Shown: piece after piece, positions 1 through 12,300 of the stretch
Layout: each line of letters starts with the position of its first letter
How positions within the stretch are numbered: position 1 is the stretch's first letter
Assembly: GCA_026936325.1 (NCBI GenBank)
Contig: JAPTHN010000001.1
Coordinates: 100,145,859-100,209,858 of the forward strand
Length of the DNA stretch: 64,000 bases
Source: Platynereis dumerilii
Taxonomy: Eukaryota > Annelida > Polychaeta > Phyllodocida > Nereididae
Reading direction: 5' to 3'
Position numbers and translations under genes: made by a program
The notes under the pieces: model-generated
What the model saw: only the letters and a program-made list of their open reading frames with translations
Databases searched by the model: none
Told to the model about the DNA's origin: nothing

Positions 1-836
1 TGAATTATTAATGCACAATGATCGATGGACATCTTCAAAATATTTAACGTTCAATTTGAAAAAATTATGAAATTTCGAAAATTTGAAAGTGCCCCCCCTA
101 TGGTTAAAAAAAGCAAGTTTTTGATACAGTTTAGGTTACTAACATATAGCTAGAAATTTATGAAATCAGTTTATGCTGAATAAGCATTGATGTTATGGGA
201 CTTTTTGATAGATATCGGGGACTAAAACTTGAAATATCATAAAATTACAGAAAAAATTGACATTGACCTTGACCTTAGGCAGTGACCTTGACCTCCAATC
301 AAAATAAAAATCATCCCAAGAGGTGCGGAATTGCCCAAAACATATAGTTAGACACTAAAATTGTCAAATTTGGACAAATCTTAGCAGAATTATGACATTT
401 TTAGTATTTTTTAATTTTTTGTGAAACGCAAAGAAATTTACCACCCTCCGCTATCTAAAAAGGCTTATATCTGGCTTATGAAGGAGTGTTCCACGCTAGA
501 AAAAGTGAATTTAGAATATTCAAGTCATGTGTAATCATCCTCCATCATAAAATTTTCAAACCATGCGCTGCGCTCTGGTTCCTATAGTGCTAAAGTTGGC
601 ATGTTTTCCCATTGAAACCCATGTTAAAGGAATTTTGCGCCACACTTGACACCCTATTTTCAAGTGGGGTAAAATCAAGGAAGAATTGAAATCACAGAAA
701 AACGGACTTCACCAACCTTCATTATTATGTCTAAAGGGCGTTTGGTGAAAATTTCGTTAAGATCCGGCTCGGGCCACGTTTCACCCCCCGCATGGTTTTC
801 TCAGAGACAGCCAATTAAGTACACTCAGTTCATTGA
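1..836 (+). repeat. Interspersed repeat R1, copy A
   Basis: This block recurs in inverted orientation at 59471-60312 with a high level of identity over about 830 bp; both copies end near a shared GTACACTC. It has no long reading frame and carries a cluster of TGACCTTGA-type half-sites. Family unknown. The left edge coincides with the window start, so the true end may lie outside. Confidence 0.85.
263..295 (-). promoter_or_regulatory. Cluster of nuclear-receptor-type extended half-sites inside R1
   Basis: The stretch holds two to three copies of TGACCTTGA, the reverse complement of TCAAGGTCA. That is the known extended half-site for monomer-binding receptors of the NR5A (FTZ-F1/SF-1) and ERR groups. 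The cluster is conserved in the inverted copy at 60020-60057. Binding is inference. Confidence 0.4.
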
Positions 837-839
837 TAA

Positions 840-2393
840 TATGTAAATGGCACTGCCATGAAATTCGCGCAGCACTTATAAGTTCTTTTATTTTTATTTC
901 ATATTCAATTTATGAAAGGTAGTTATGTAACTGTTAAAAAAAACTAGAAAGACAGATACATAGAAAGACAGTCTTAGACAGATATACATTTAGAATATTA
1001 GAAAGATAAAATAGACAAAAAATATAATGGACAGACAAATAGATAGATAGATCAACCCACAGATGGATGAATAAATTGATAGATAGATATATATATTTAA
1101 TAGACAAATAACATTGATAGATAATCAGCTAAATGGTAGAAAGGCAGACAACACTGCAAGCTGTCAAAGTCAAGTCTATGTTAGATGGTTGATATTACAT
1201 AATAGTAATACAAAAACAATAACATGACCTGCTTGTAGATTAATTGCTTGCAGTTACATAATCATAAGTTTACAAAGATTATGTTACTTTAATTTTGTTA
1301 TGTTTTCTTGTTATCTGTTTTGAAATGAAATGAATCATGTGTTAATAATTTAATTTAGCTTGTAAAAGGCTAATAATTTAATATTTCATAAAAAATATTG
1401 GTACGCAGAGTCCGCGAAAAGTGCCGGTTTGCCGGTCAAAACCGGCAAAAATAGCGTGTGACCGGCAGGAATAGAGTGGTTACCTGCCCAAATGTCCGAT
1501 GGGTCAACTGAAGAGTCCATGAGCTGATACAGCAATCAATGCAATAAGCACAGGCCTTGGACATCTCCAGTGCAATTGACAAACATCAATGGCACAAATT
1601 GGTGACAGAAGTGTCAGATGAGCTCAAGTGGATTGCAATTAAACATTATAAGAAGTGTCAATACCCCCAGCATTGCAATTTGCGATGCTTTACAACAGCT
1701 GGTATGTAGCCATACAAGATTTGAGGCCACAAGGTTATTGGCCATGTTACTGATGCTAACAGGGGACCTGTCGGGTTTTACTCCAGTGAATTGTAAAAAG
1801 CAAATTATGCTTTGGGATAGATTCTTATTAAATCTAATATCATCATTATGAAATAATCTACCTACTGCTATTTATTAAAATTATATGAATAGTTGACCAC
1901 CAAAATGTATGGAAAGTTAGTTTTTGTAATGGTCAATAAACTTGAACTTCAACCAATAGGTCAATATACTCAATAAGCTCTATTTCGATTAAGGGTAGCA
2001 GCAGATACATATGTTAAAGGCGCAGTGAAACAAACTCCAGATCACCGGTTGAAATTACTAAATTGGAATTTCGGGCAGGTAAGACCTCATTCGGGCAGGT
2101 AAAATTCAGAATCTGCCTGCCCGAATGTCCTGTGTTTCAAAATCACTTTTCGCGGACTCTGGGTACAGGATAAATAACTTAAGAAAATTGAATTTTTAAT
2201 ACACTTTTGAAGATGCATATGTTATTTTCTGTTAAATACGAAACTAAATCATTGATAAGAAGCTGGACCTACTTGACCTAATTCCAAACTGTGGACTGTT
2301 GATGTTCAGACCATCACTGCACAGAATTTTGAGTCCTTTCTTGCTCAATTCGCTTCGCAAAACGGCCTACGGCGGTTTCGCTGCGCGAATATG
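840..2393 (+). repeat. Interspersed repeat R2, copy A, split by a TIR element
   Basis: Sequence at 840-1404 and 2162-2393 matches the inverted copy at 50635-51413. The ends carry an inverted ATTCGCGCAGC / GCTGCGCGAAT motif, which suggests a MITE of about 0.8 kb. Both copies hold a GATA/TATC microsatellite at the same place. Copy A is interrupted at 1405-2161 by another element; the other copy keeps the uninterrupted site. The GC-rich inner palindrome near 2350-2390 is specific to this copy. Confidence 0.8.
1405..2161. mobile_element. Non-autonomous TIR transposon inserted in R2, with empty site known
   Basis: Ends are inverted: CAGAGTCCGCGAAAAGTG at the left and CACTTTTCGCGGACTCTG at the right. 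GGTAC flanks both sides (1400-1404 and 2162-2166). The inverted R2 copy has a single GATAC-like site at the equivalent spot (50834-50838), which supports an insertion with a 5-bp target duplication. The interior has CCGGCA and GGGCAGGT motifs near the ends and no transposase frame. Confidence 0.8.
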
Positions 2394-2506
2394 AAAGCTG
2401 CCTCCTGATTGGTTTGCCACTAGAGGGCATTGCACTTCTTAATAGGATCTGTATCAGGGAAAACTAAACAAAAGGGTCAGGGGCTCACTGCATAAGCAGT
2501 TTGCAG

Positions 2507-2878
2507 TAGGAGTCTACACCGGTTCGATAAATACCGGCTGTACTGGTACAGTCTGGTTGGTTCCCGTACCGGTTTCCAAAGCAGCACTTTCGGTTTCGGT
2601 TCAATAACGCTATATTCAGCTAAAAATACTCGTTTTATTGGCGAGATTTGACAGAAAATGTCCACATAATCATGAAATGAACTCGAGCGCTTCTTCATCT
2701 TGACGTCCGCTCTGATGCGAGATCCGAATTTCAGGGTCAAAAATTCGGTTTTTCGGGATGCGTATTTCTAAAATGCGAATCGGGCCCGAATTTGCGGACC
2801 GACGGTACGAATCGTGTATCGATCAAGTGTATCGATGATACTTATCGTATCGAATGGCGGCAACGATATAGAGCCCTA
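2507..2878. mobile_element. hAT-type MITE
   Basis: The 372-bp element starts TAGGAGTCTA and ends with the complement of TAGGGCTCTA. It is flanked by a perfect 8-bp duplication GTTTGCAG (2499-2506 and 2879-2886). Eight-bp duplications and TAGGGCTC-like ends are typical of hAT elements. No transposase is present. Confidence 0.85.
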
Positions 2879-3092
2879 GTTTGCAGTGAGCTGATGACCA
2901 TGGGAGAATGAATATATGTGCGCACTGCAATATATTTCTGGAAACCCATTTTTACAGCATTTAAATTTACAGTACTAGTTATATAAAACAACTCATAAAA
3001 CTGTACTTATATAGCATCTGCTCAAAATCTGGAACACTATTTCTATATTTATAGCCATAAATGTGTGACACTTGTATTTTTTTAATTTGTAG

Positions 3093-3155
3093 GTGCACCT
3101 GCTTCTCCACAACCCTAACAATGACACGTGATTAGCAGACAACTGTGACGTCACA
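3093..3155 (+). other. 5' UTR part of gene 1 exon, with a short uORF
   Basis: A T-rich tract and TTTGTAG at 3086-3092 look like a splice acceptor, so one or more non-coding exons probably lie upstream. The leader has a four-codon uORF at 3121 and a strong Kozak context at the main start (A at -3, G at +4). A full TGACGTCA palindrome sits at 3146-3153. Confidence 0.55.
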
Positions 3156-3357
3156 ATGGCAGTCCTCCAGGGACTGACTGACAACATCCACTCGAAGGTG
3201 AGCCATGCCAAGGAGGTCTACAGGCATGACTCCAGGGGCTGGTGCATCTGTGCCTGTGTCCTCCTCATCACCGTCGTCAGGTCTGGCATCACCTACAGCT
3301 TCGGCGTCATCGTCGTCAAGTTGGAGGAAGCCTACCATGGCTCCCTGGCTGAGCAGA
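3156..3357 (+). CDS. Gene 1 exon 1 (residues 1-67, helix 1)
   Basis: Contains the start methionine, a short cytosolic N-terminus and helix 1 (RGWCICACVLLITVVRSG). The donor is GCAGA|GTGAGT and it ends in phase 1; the split codon becomes N68. The next intron is 14.4 kb. Confidence 0.88.
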
Positions 3358-6300
3358 GTGAGTTTCTACTATCTTCTCATAATTTCATAAATTTTATTCA
3401 TTTAAATTATAATCTCACCGATTTAGTGTTTTTTTTTTCTTCATTGGCTTATTAAAATGAAGAAATAAATAAAAAATGCTGCCTTTACAGGCAGGAAATT
3501 TGATATGCAAAAAGATTGAACTGATGCACTGAGAAAATGGCACTGCCTGTGTCACTTCATCAGTTATTATGAGTAGTGAAGTGCCATTTTCTCAGTGCAA
3601 CAGTCTACTCTTTTTGCATATCAAATTTCCTGGCTGTAATCCCTTGCCCGCTCAAGACAAGTGATTAAGTTGGTGGACTACTGATAGTACTGAATGTCTA
3701 CAAATTACTTAAGGGAGTTCCAGACAAACAACAAACTTCCTGCAAGGATTAAAGTTTGTATAACCACCACATATATCGCAAAAAAAGATTTGGTTCATTC
3801 ATATGGCAAATCAATGTTATATGGATATATTTAAACACTGTTAAATTTCATGAAAAAAAAAAATTATACAGTGTATGCCATGAACCCGCTAAATACAAAT
3901 ACAAACACAGCTAGATAAAGTTTTTAAAAGTTCTATTGTCTATTTGACATGATTTGCCTTGTAGCGAATTTATATTTAAATCATTCATACATCTATTAAG
4001 AGCTGCATTGATCAATAAAGGAGCCTTGGAGTGCCATAGATGACGTTAGTCATACTGACAAAGGTTTAGATATTAAAAGCCACATTAAGGCAATAACTTG
4101 TCTCGAATCTCTCTGAAACCATGAAAATTAGAATTCCTGACCAGAAAAACCCCAAATTTGATGAGGCACATGATGGGATTGGAGAAAAAACAGCCTGAGT
4201 TGACGAAAAAGAGTGCATGGTAGTGCATGTTGTTCCTCAAACTGCTTCCTGCTTCCTGATGTGACACCGTCTTGTAGTCATTTCCTGCAATTGCAAAGCT
4301 TATTTTGGGCGGTGTATTTTCATGGGGTGATAAAATTAGCCTTTCCTTTTTTTGCCTACCTACCCATGTACGTTTCCATGAGCAGCCTGACTAACAACGA
4401 TGTCTAAAACTGCATACATTGTCAAGATCTGGAAGTCAGCAAATTTCTAACTGGGCCTTTATGGGCCATTCTCAAATTTCGGGACAACGGGTATAGAAAA
4501 ATTGTCCTGTAACGGAGGGGACAATGTGGTAACGGAGGGGAATTTTGATGTAAAAAACTAACTGTAGGAACAGCGACAAAAGGAAAAATGATAAAAGATT
4601 GATGTAACTATTATTTTCAGAAGTACTTCATCTCGTATCAGTAGATTTTTAGATCAATATGTCGATTTCTTGCTCATGATCTGGTAACGGAGTGGACGGT
4701 AACGGAGGGGAACAATTTTTTGCTTTTCGCTCATTACTGCTTTTTATTTTGGAGATTAGACAAAATAATTGCAGAATATTAAAACCTGCCACCCTCAGCA
4801 ACATATACATGAAATTGCTCTGTAAAATTATCATTGGTAAGCTTGGAAATGAAGGAAACGGAGGGGACATTTTAGTAGGACCAAAAACATTTTTTATGAA
4901 CATTATGTCATAATTTATTGAATACATGTTTTATGAAGTCTGCAAGGCAGTGGTACTATGGCGCACATGCGTCTGTTGATATTCAGTGAAAATAGCTCAT
5001 AAAAAACAATAACAAACAGAGCTATGGCAAGTAACGGAGGGGACAAAAAAATTGACATAAATTAGTGACACGACTATTGTATCAATTTAATCAATGAAAT
5101 TATACCCAAAAAAAATTGAATATGAACTAAATATAAATTCAAGTCTATATTCCCATGAATCGTGCAAAGAAACTTTGAAAATAATGGTATATTAGGATGA
5201 AAATGAACACTTGATTTTGTTATGTCAGGTCCAGTGACAGGGAAAAACCATTGATTTTGCACGGATTTCTGGACATAATGCATTAAAAAAAGTCTAATGA
5301 ATGACTTTTTGCTCCAAATGCAGTGGTTCTAAGTAGAAATATGTATAACAGATGCAGAGTGACGCTTCAGATATTTATCGCATTCATATTAATGTCAGGG
5401 AGCTAGAGTGACGCAAATTGTCCCGAAATTTGAGAATGACCCTTATATGGTATAAGACTAAGACTAAGACTTCTTTATTGGTCATTCTTGTAACAATACA
5501 ATGATACAGAATGAAATATAAATACACAGCACTTAATCGATTGTAAAACTTCAGTACCTTACAATTATTTTCGTATGACCTTTCTATCTGCAACAAGGAC
5601 GAACCATAAGTTGAGAATTCAAAATAGTTTATCTCTGGCCCGGCAACTGAACAGTTAAGCCCATGCCCAATTTTCAAACATCTTATAAATTATTTTGCAT
5701 TAATGGGATATGTATACCATGCTTCTTATCAATGTTCCTGCATACCCAAGAAATGTCCTGGCAGCAGTATAAATATTGGGTCCAGGGCTGTAATAGACCC
5801 GGCAAAGTGCTTAGAACCTGCTCCAAAAGAGGTCTAACAGCCTGCAGGATGCCCCTAACTGGATGGGCCGGGATGCTAGCAGTTTTTGGGATGGTTTACA
5901 ACGTTATCAATGACAGAGCAGCCGACCAGCTAATGGCAGAGTAAACGAACTTGAGGCACACAGGCCATTGTTTGCTTCGGGCCTCATGTTTCCCCATGTC
6001 ACACGTCCCAGGGGAGGATGGCAGACTGACGTGGGCCTTGAACACATGCACACTTGCACACTGGCCATGCAGTTCGGACACACTGAGTATATACACTGGA
6101 TGTGCAATGGTCGTCATGTCGTAGGCCTATGACAGTGGATTCATATATATGCAGAGAGTAAAAAATATGGCAGAGGATGTGCACTGCTTGTATCGAGACT
6201 TTTTCTGATCAAAAATATTATTGCATAGCCACATAGGAGTGTTTTGAAATGCAATAATAAACATATCGGAAAGAGCGATTTCCAAATATTTAGGGATTCT

Positions 6301-9300
6301 TGCACCCGATTTCACCAACATAGTCTAGCCTTAGAGGCTTAGACCTAGAATAAGTCTAGCCTACATATACATTAGGATAGGATAGGATAGGATATTTATT
6401 TTCCGTTTTGTACACATGCTTTACAATGATGAGGCAAACACTTTAAGTTTCAGTATAATAGCGCATTAGTAAACGGAGGAGCATGCCAGAGCCTGTACAC
6501 AGACTGTAACTGCAGCACCTTACATCATTACAGAGTAAATCATTTTAATGCTAATGAGTAACACAATATAGGTAAACAATAGACACTAAACAGAGTAAAT
6601 TAAATAAGGTTGAAGTAAGTAAATACATGAAGAGATAAATGAAAATTTAATGATTAGGAAAGGGAAAAAATAAGAAAAGTAAGAGAAAAAAAAATAAAAA
6701 TAATAATAATAATAAAATAAACAAGCATGAATATTTACATTATTATTTAATAGGGTGAATGATGAATGAGATGAAATTTATGAAATGAATGGTGGGTGGG
6801 GTGAGATTTTCAATTTTTAATTTCGACAGACATAACAGTTTGAGATGGAGCATGTGAGGTTGTACTTTGATATCAAATAGTCTTTGAGTTTGTGATTTAA
6901 AGAGGTTGATCTTAAACTGGTCTTAAAACTATTGGGTAGGGTATTCCATGCATGTGATATTTTGACATTAAATAATTGTTCCTCTATTTGTCTTCTAATT
7001 GGAGGGGGGTGTAAATCCTGCTGTTGTCTTGTAAAGTGATGATGGACATTGCTGTTTGTAACTAACTGCTGGGAATGATATTTGGGAAGAATATTATTTT
7101 CATACTTCAGAAAGAGCTTGATGCACTGAACAGTGTAAATGTCATCTAATTTTAGTAATTTCAACTTTCTAAATAGGGGGTCGGTGTGACTATTATACTT
7201 TGATTTAGTTATTTGTCGAATTGATTTCTTTTGCAGTAATTTCATACGGGACATCTCTTTGTTTCTGATATTTCCCCAGGCTACTATTGCATAGGAAATA
7301 TGGGGTAGAACTAAGGCATTGTATATAGTTTTAAGAATATTTGCTGATATTGTATGCTTGAGTCTTGAGAGTATAGATGTAATTTTAACAATTTGGTTTG
7401 CTTTATTTGTGATGTGTTTTTTCCAATTTAGTGTTTCATCTATTTCGATGCCAAGGAATTTTGCACTAAGTTCTCTTTTGATATTTGTTGAGCCTATAGT
7501 TATATTTTCATGGTCCGGTATGCTTTTTTTGCTGCTATGGAATATAATATAGCTGGTTTTATTGATGTTGAGAGACAGTTTGTTAGCTGAAAACCAAGTT
7601 TTGGCTGAGCAAAGTTCTGTATTTATTGTTAGTATTAAGTTGTCAAGGTTGCTATCACTAAACAGGAGGTTGGTATCATCTGCAAATAATATGGCTTTAC
7701 TTTTTTTTAAACTGTCTATAATGTCATTTACGTATATAAGAAAGAGAAGGGGTCCAAGGATTGACCCCTGGGGGACTCCGCAAGTTAAATATCTGAAGGA
7801 TGAACATATATTCTTAAAATTAGTATATTGTCTTCTATTTGATAGGTAGCTGGAAAACCATTGAAGAGTGATGCCACGAATGCCTATATGATTTAGTTTT
7901 GTTAAAAGGATGCCATGATCTAGAGTGTCGAATGCTTTGCTTAAGTCAAGAAGGATGCCAATACACCATTTTTTACTAGCTAAATCTTTTATAATTCTAT
8001 CCTGGAGTTCAATAATTGCATACTCTGTAGACATATTTTTCCTAAATCCATATTGAGCTGATGAGAGTAAGTTATGTTTATTGAGGAAATCAAAAACTCT
8101 ATTGTATAGTCTATGTAGTTCCAAAATTTACATTGCATGGGTACAATTTCAGCGCTCCTCATTTAGACCAGGTTTAACCTCAGTTGGCCAGGCCTAATTG
8201 TCTACAGTATTTCGACTAAGAATAGGTGGTCATTATCATCAGCCACTCGTGAGGTTTTTCTCTGACCAACTCAACCGCCTCAATAAGTAAACTAGGTTAA
8301 TACTCTAAGAAGTGCACATTCAATTCAGAAGATGAATTATCCTTCTGGACAAGTTTGGCAGTAAATCGAGCCAAAACCAGCCCAGAATTTAGAGAGAATT
8401 TAGACATCTGAATTGGATGAAGCTGCCTTGAAACTGGCTTGATACTGCTAGCTGTTGCTCATTTTCAGTCACGCAGCGAGACTTGTCCTGGGGGAGAGCT
8501 ACAACTTGAGCAGACATTCGTGATAGATGGGCAGATAGGCGTGTGATGGATAGAGCCTTGTTGTATAGCCCCAAATAGACCTGCTCCAGATTGTATAGAA
8601 ATCATATTTTATCCCATGATAGATAGCTACATAATAAGGAATTAAGGCGACAAATTTGATGTGCATCATGATGATTGTTTGCAAGTTAAAATGGTACATG
8701 TGCATGGAGATTCAAAAATCTAAAGTTTACAAATGTAATTCCAAATGATAGTTCAATAGATATACTATGAGGTTATACCATGGGTGGAGGCAGTATATCC
8801 CTGGTATAGTCACCCAAGATCCAGTATATCCCGAGACCCGAAGGGTCGAGGGATATACGGGGTCGAGGGTGACTATACCAGGGATATACTGCCGCAACCC
8901 ATGGTATAACCTTTTTATCCCATGTCTTTTTTTTTTAAACACTTTTATTTTATATCAATGTAAAACAGTTTGAAGCACTCAATGTGAATGCAGCTGTGCT
9001 ACAAAAAAAATCAATACTCTTAATTGGCAGCACTTAATTGCCTTAAATCACAACAATCAGCAAATATGCTGGTGTCTACATGCTAATAAGCATGATATAT
9101 AGAGGCACTGTTGTCTTTTGATAGGTCAGTTCCAGTATATCCCTGTTGATCTCATTATCTTTCAGTATATCCCTGCTGGCTAATTAGCCAAACGAATTTG
9201 ATTGGTTGAACTAAATATATCCCTGTTCCTTTCTGTTGTATTTCCCTCTCTTAATCTGTATTGACCAGGGAAAAGCTCAGTATTAGGGACAAAAGTTGGC

Positions 9301-12300
9301 TGGACATGGGATAAATGCTAATATAAACTGTTGTAGACATGATCTAGATCCATGATAGAGGTCCGTTTATTAGTAAACTGCAGGATCTGAAGTTCAGGAG
9401 TGGCTGATACTGCACTAATTTGTTACATTTTCAAACTTTTAATGCATGCTCAGCAGTGGACCTATAGTATGCATGCGATCTGAAGTTGCCGGGATATTCG
9501 TACACTGTATATTGCAGCCTTTGTAACTAAATTCTTTTAAAAGTACTGCGAATCTAGGTCAGCTTCCTGTTTTGGTAGTGTACCCTCACAAATGCACCAT
9601 GGAGGACAGAGGAGGTGGTGACTGCTATTCTATGGAGCATGCCTTGGCTGGCTGCCTCACAACAGATCAGAGGAGGGGAGGGACTGGGTGGCTTTGAGAC
9701 CTGTTGGCCTTTGTAGTGACATAGGAAGAGTCGTTGGTGATGGATTGATGACAGGATGGGGATCAAACCGTAGTCAAAGGATCAAATTAGAGGCCTTGGG
9801 TCCACAGAGAGGCAGAATAGGCCATCCATTGTGTGCCCAGCCCCAGTTGGATGATTATTCAACATTAAAATGAAGGAGAGAGGCAGGCTGGCAGATGGTT
9901 GACAGGAAGGAGACAGGAAACATGGCTCCCGGGGCCCTCCACCAACTTATACGACTGCTCTGTTCTGCTCTGCTCAAAGGGTGTAATTAATACGGAAAAA
10001 CCTGCCATCAATTAAAAGAGAGAGAGAGAAAAACATATTTACAGACCGTGTTAAAAGTAACAAAAGAACTGTTGTCACTAACACGATGACGCTTGTCATT
10101 TCACCGACTGCAGTGTCTCTCTCTGTAGCAGTCAGTGCTTGGCATCACATGTATAGTTGCAATTATTATCATTTTTAAATTTAATGAATGTAATAATTAG
10201 AGTCTATGGAATAAGTAATGGACTGCATAACACTTGCTGCATTCCAAGGCATAACTTGTACTCTAGAAGTATTTTTCTCTCCACATGATGAAATAATCAA
10301 TTAATCCTGGCTCTCCACGCTGCTATTCTAATCTAATCATAATTCCACTTGACATATCTGCAACACTAATCCACAGCTTTTATTAACAGAGCTTTGGCTT
10401 GCCCTGAATGCTTTGATAATAATCTCTCAGAACCGAGAACAGAGGTTTCAGGGGAACACACAGACGTTGAGATTTTCTCGGTTCATTAATCAGAGACATG
10501 GGCAGCCAAGCCTGACAATCTGAGATGACCAGCTTGATCACATAAAGCTAGCCGCTTCACTGGCTGATTCAGTGAATGTCTGACTGACTGATTCAGTAGT
10601 ATTCTCCCTGACTGATTCAGTGGCTGATTCACAGGCCCCTCACAAGCACTTGATGGCATTGAGGCCACTGTGAAACGTGACTGACAAGCTTCATGTGAGG
10701 AAACTGGGTGAACTGAAAGTGAACTGACGTCCAACAGTCATGCTCCTAAAATCTCAACATTCCAAATGTAATTGGTTAAGAGAAATCTGCTTGCGAGTCG
10801 GGTAATTCCAATTTGAGTTATTTCACATTATGGGGGTAATCTTTCATTAAAAAGGAATATCTAAGCCTATATACAAGCCAGAAGTTAAACAAGAAAATAA
10901 GAAAAATGTATCCCAGTGACTCCTTTACTGGTGTAGACTGTTTGCCTGACTGTACAACAAAATAACTCGCTGACACACTGTATCAATTACTGTCCCACCA
11001 GCCGCCGCCATCCAAAAATGTATAACGCAAGTCACTTTTAAAAGGCAGATTGAAACATGATAGGTCTATATATAATATTTCTGTCCTGGTTAATAACTGA
11101 CCAACAAGCATTCTAATCCACTAACTGTCCTGGTAAATAACTGACCAACAAGCATTCTAATCCACTAACATTTGTCTGACAACTTTAGTAGAACAGCTGG
11201 ATACCCAATTGTAAATATTCTTTGGTCTATTACAATTATTTTCGTATGACCTGTGTATCTACAACTCGGACGAATCACGCCTGAGGTTACAAAATAGCTT
11301 GTTTCTGGGACCGCAACGGGAACCTATTATTAAATGGGAAGTCATTATTGTAGCACTATAGCAGTTTCAGCCGTCATATATATTGTGGAGCTTGCTGTTT
11401 TGGATAACTGATTGATAATTGTTGTGCAAGAATAGATAATGGTAGCCATGCTTTTATTTCAATAAAATATACAACCTTTGCAATCGGGATTTGACCCCAA
11501 TATAAACGGCAATGTCCAAAATTGTTTTTCGATATAAGGAGAATATGTTAGCCCAAAGAGAAATTGTCTTTTTAGTGAGTGGCTGTAGCCATGAGACAGC
11601 AAGCCAAAGAAGCCAGTCCATTGTGGTGCAGCCTTGCACTTGACTGCAGCTCTGAGGCCTGTCTGCTTGACAAAGGCCCACGCCATGATGGAGTATTTTC
11701 CATTTATTGTCCAATAACTCACAGACATTGCAATGCTCAGTGGCGCTCAAAATCCTCTGCACAGGGGATGAGGGTTTCAGAAATTGTTTGAAAGGAGACA
11801 GTACAACAAGCAAGCCCTACAAGCAAGGCCCACAAGCCAGCACAACAAGCCAGCACAACAAGCAGCAAGCAGGGGAGCCTTCAGGGGGCACTGAGTTAAT
11901 GCCATCCAAATGGAATAACAACGCACTTGCTGAATTCTCAACCGAAATGACACGAAAAATGGGCCAATTCCGTCACGTACTGAATTTCTGTTTGCGTGTT
12001 TAATCTGAAGTGATTCAAACTGCAGTCCATCAGTTGGGTTTATAAGCCCTTCCGTCTTCTATATATAGACTGCTGATTCAAAGTTGCCATTTTTTCCGAA
12101 CATAGAAGAAAAGGAACATTTCCCTCTTTATTTTATAATTACGCGCTGTACATTGTTGCCGTTTTGAACAGCCATGACGAAATGTCTTTACATTTTTTTT
12201 CCTTTTCATTTTTCTCCTAACTGAAATGTTCATGAATGTACACCATTGATTGAAGTTGGAAATCATATTTTAGTTGCTGAGCATTTAAAAACAATCACTT

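Noticed and set aside
5663-5944. 93-codon frame in intron 1
   Set aside because: Overlaps no conserved domain and begins inside a LINE-tail repeat.
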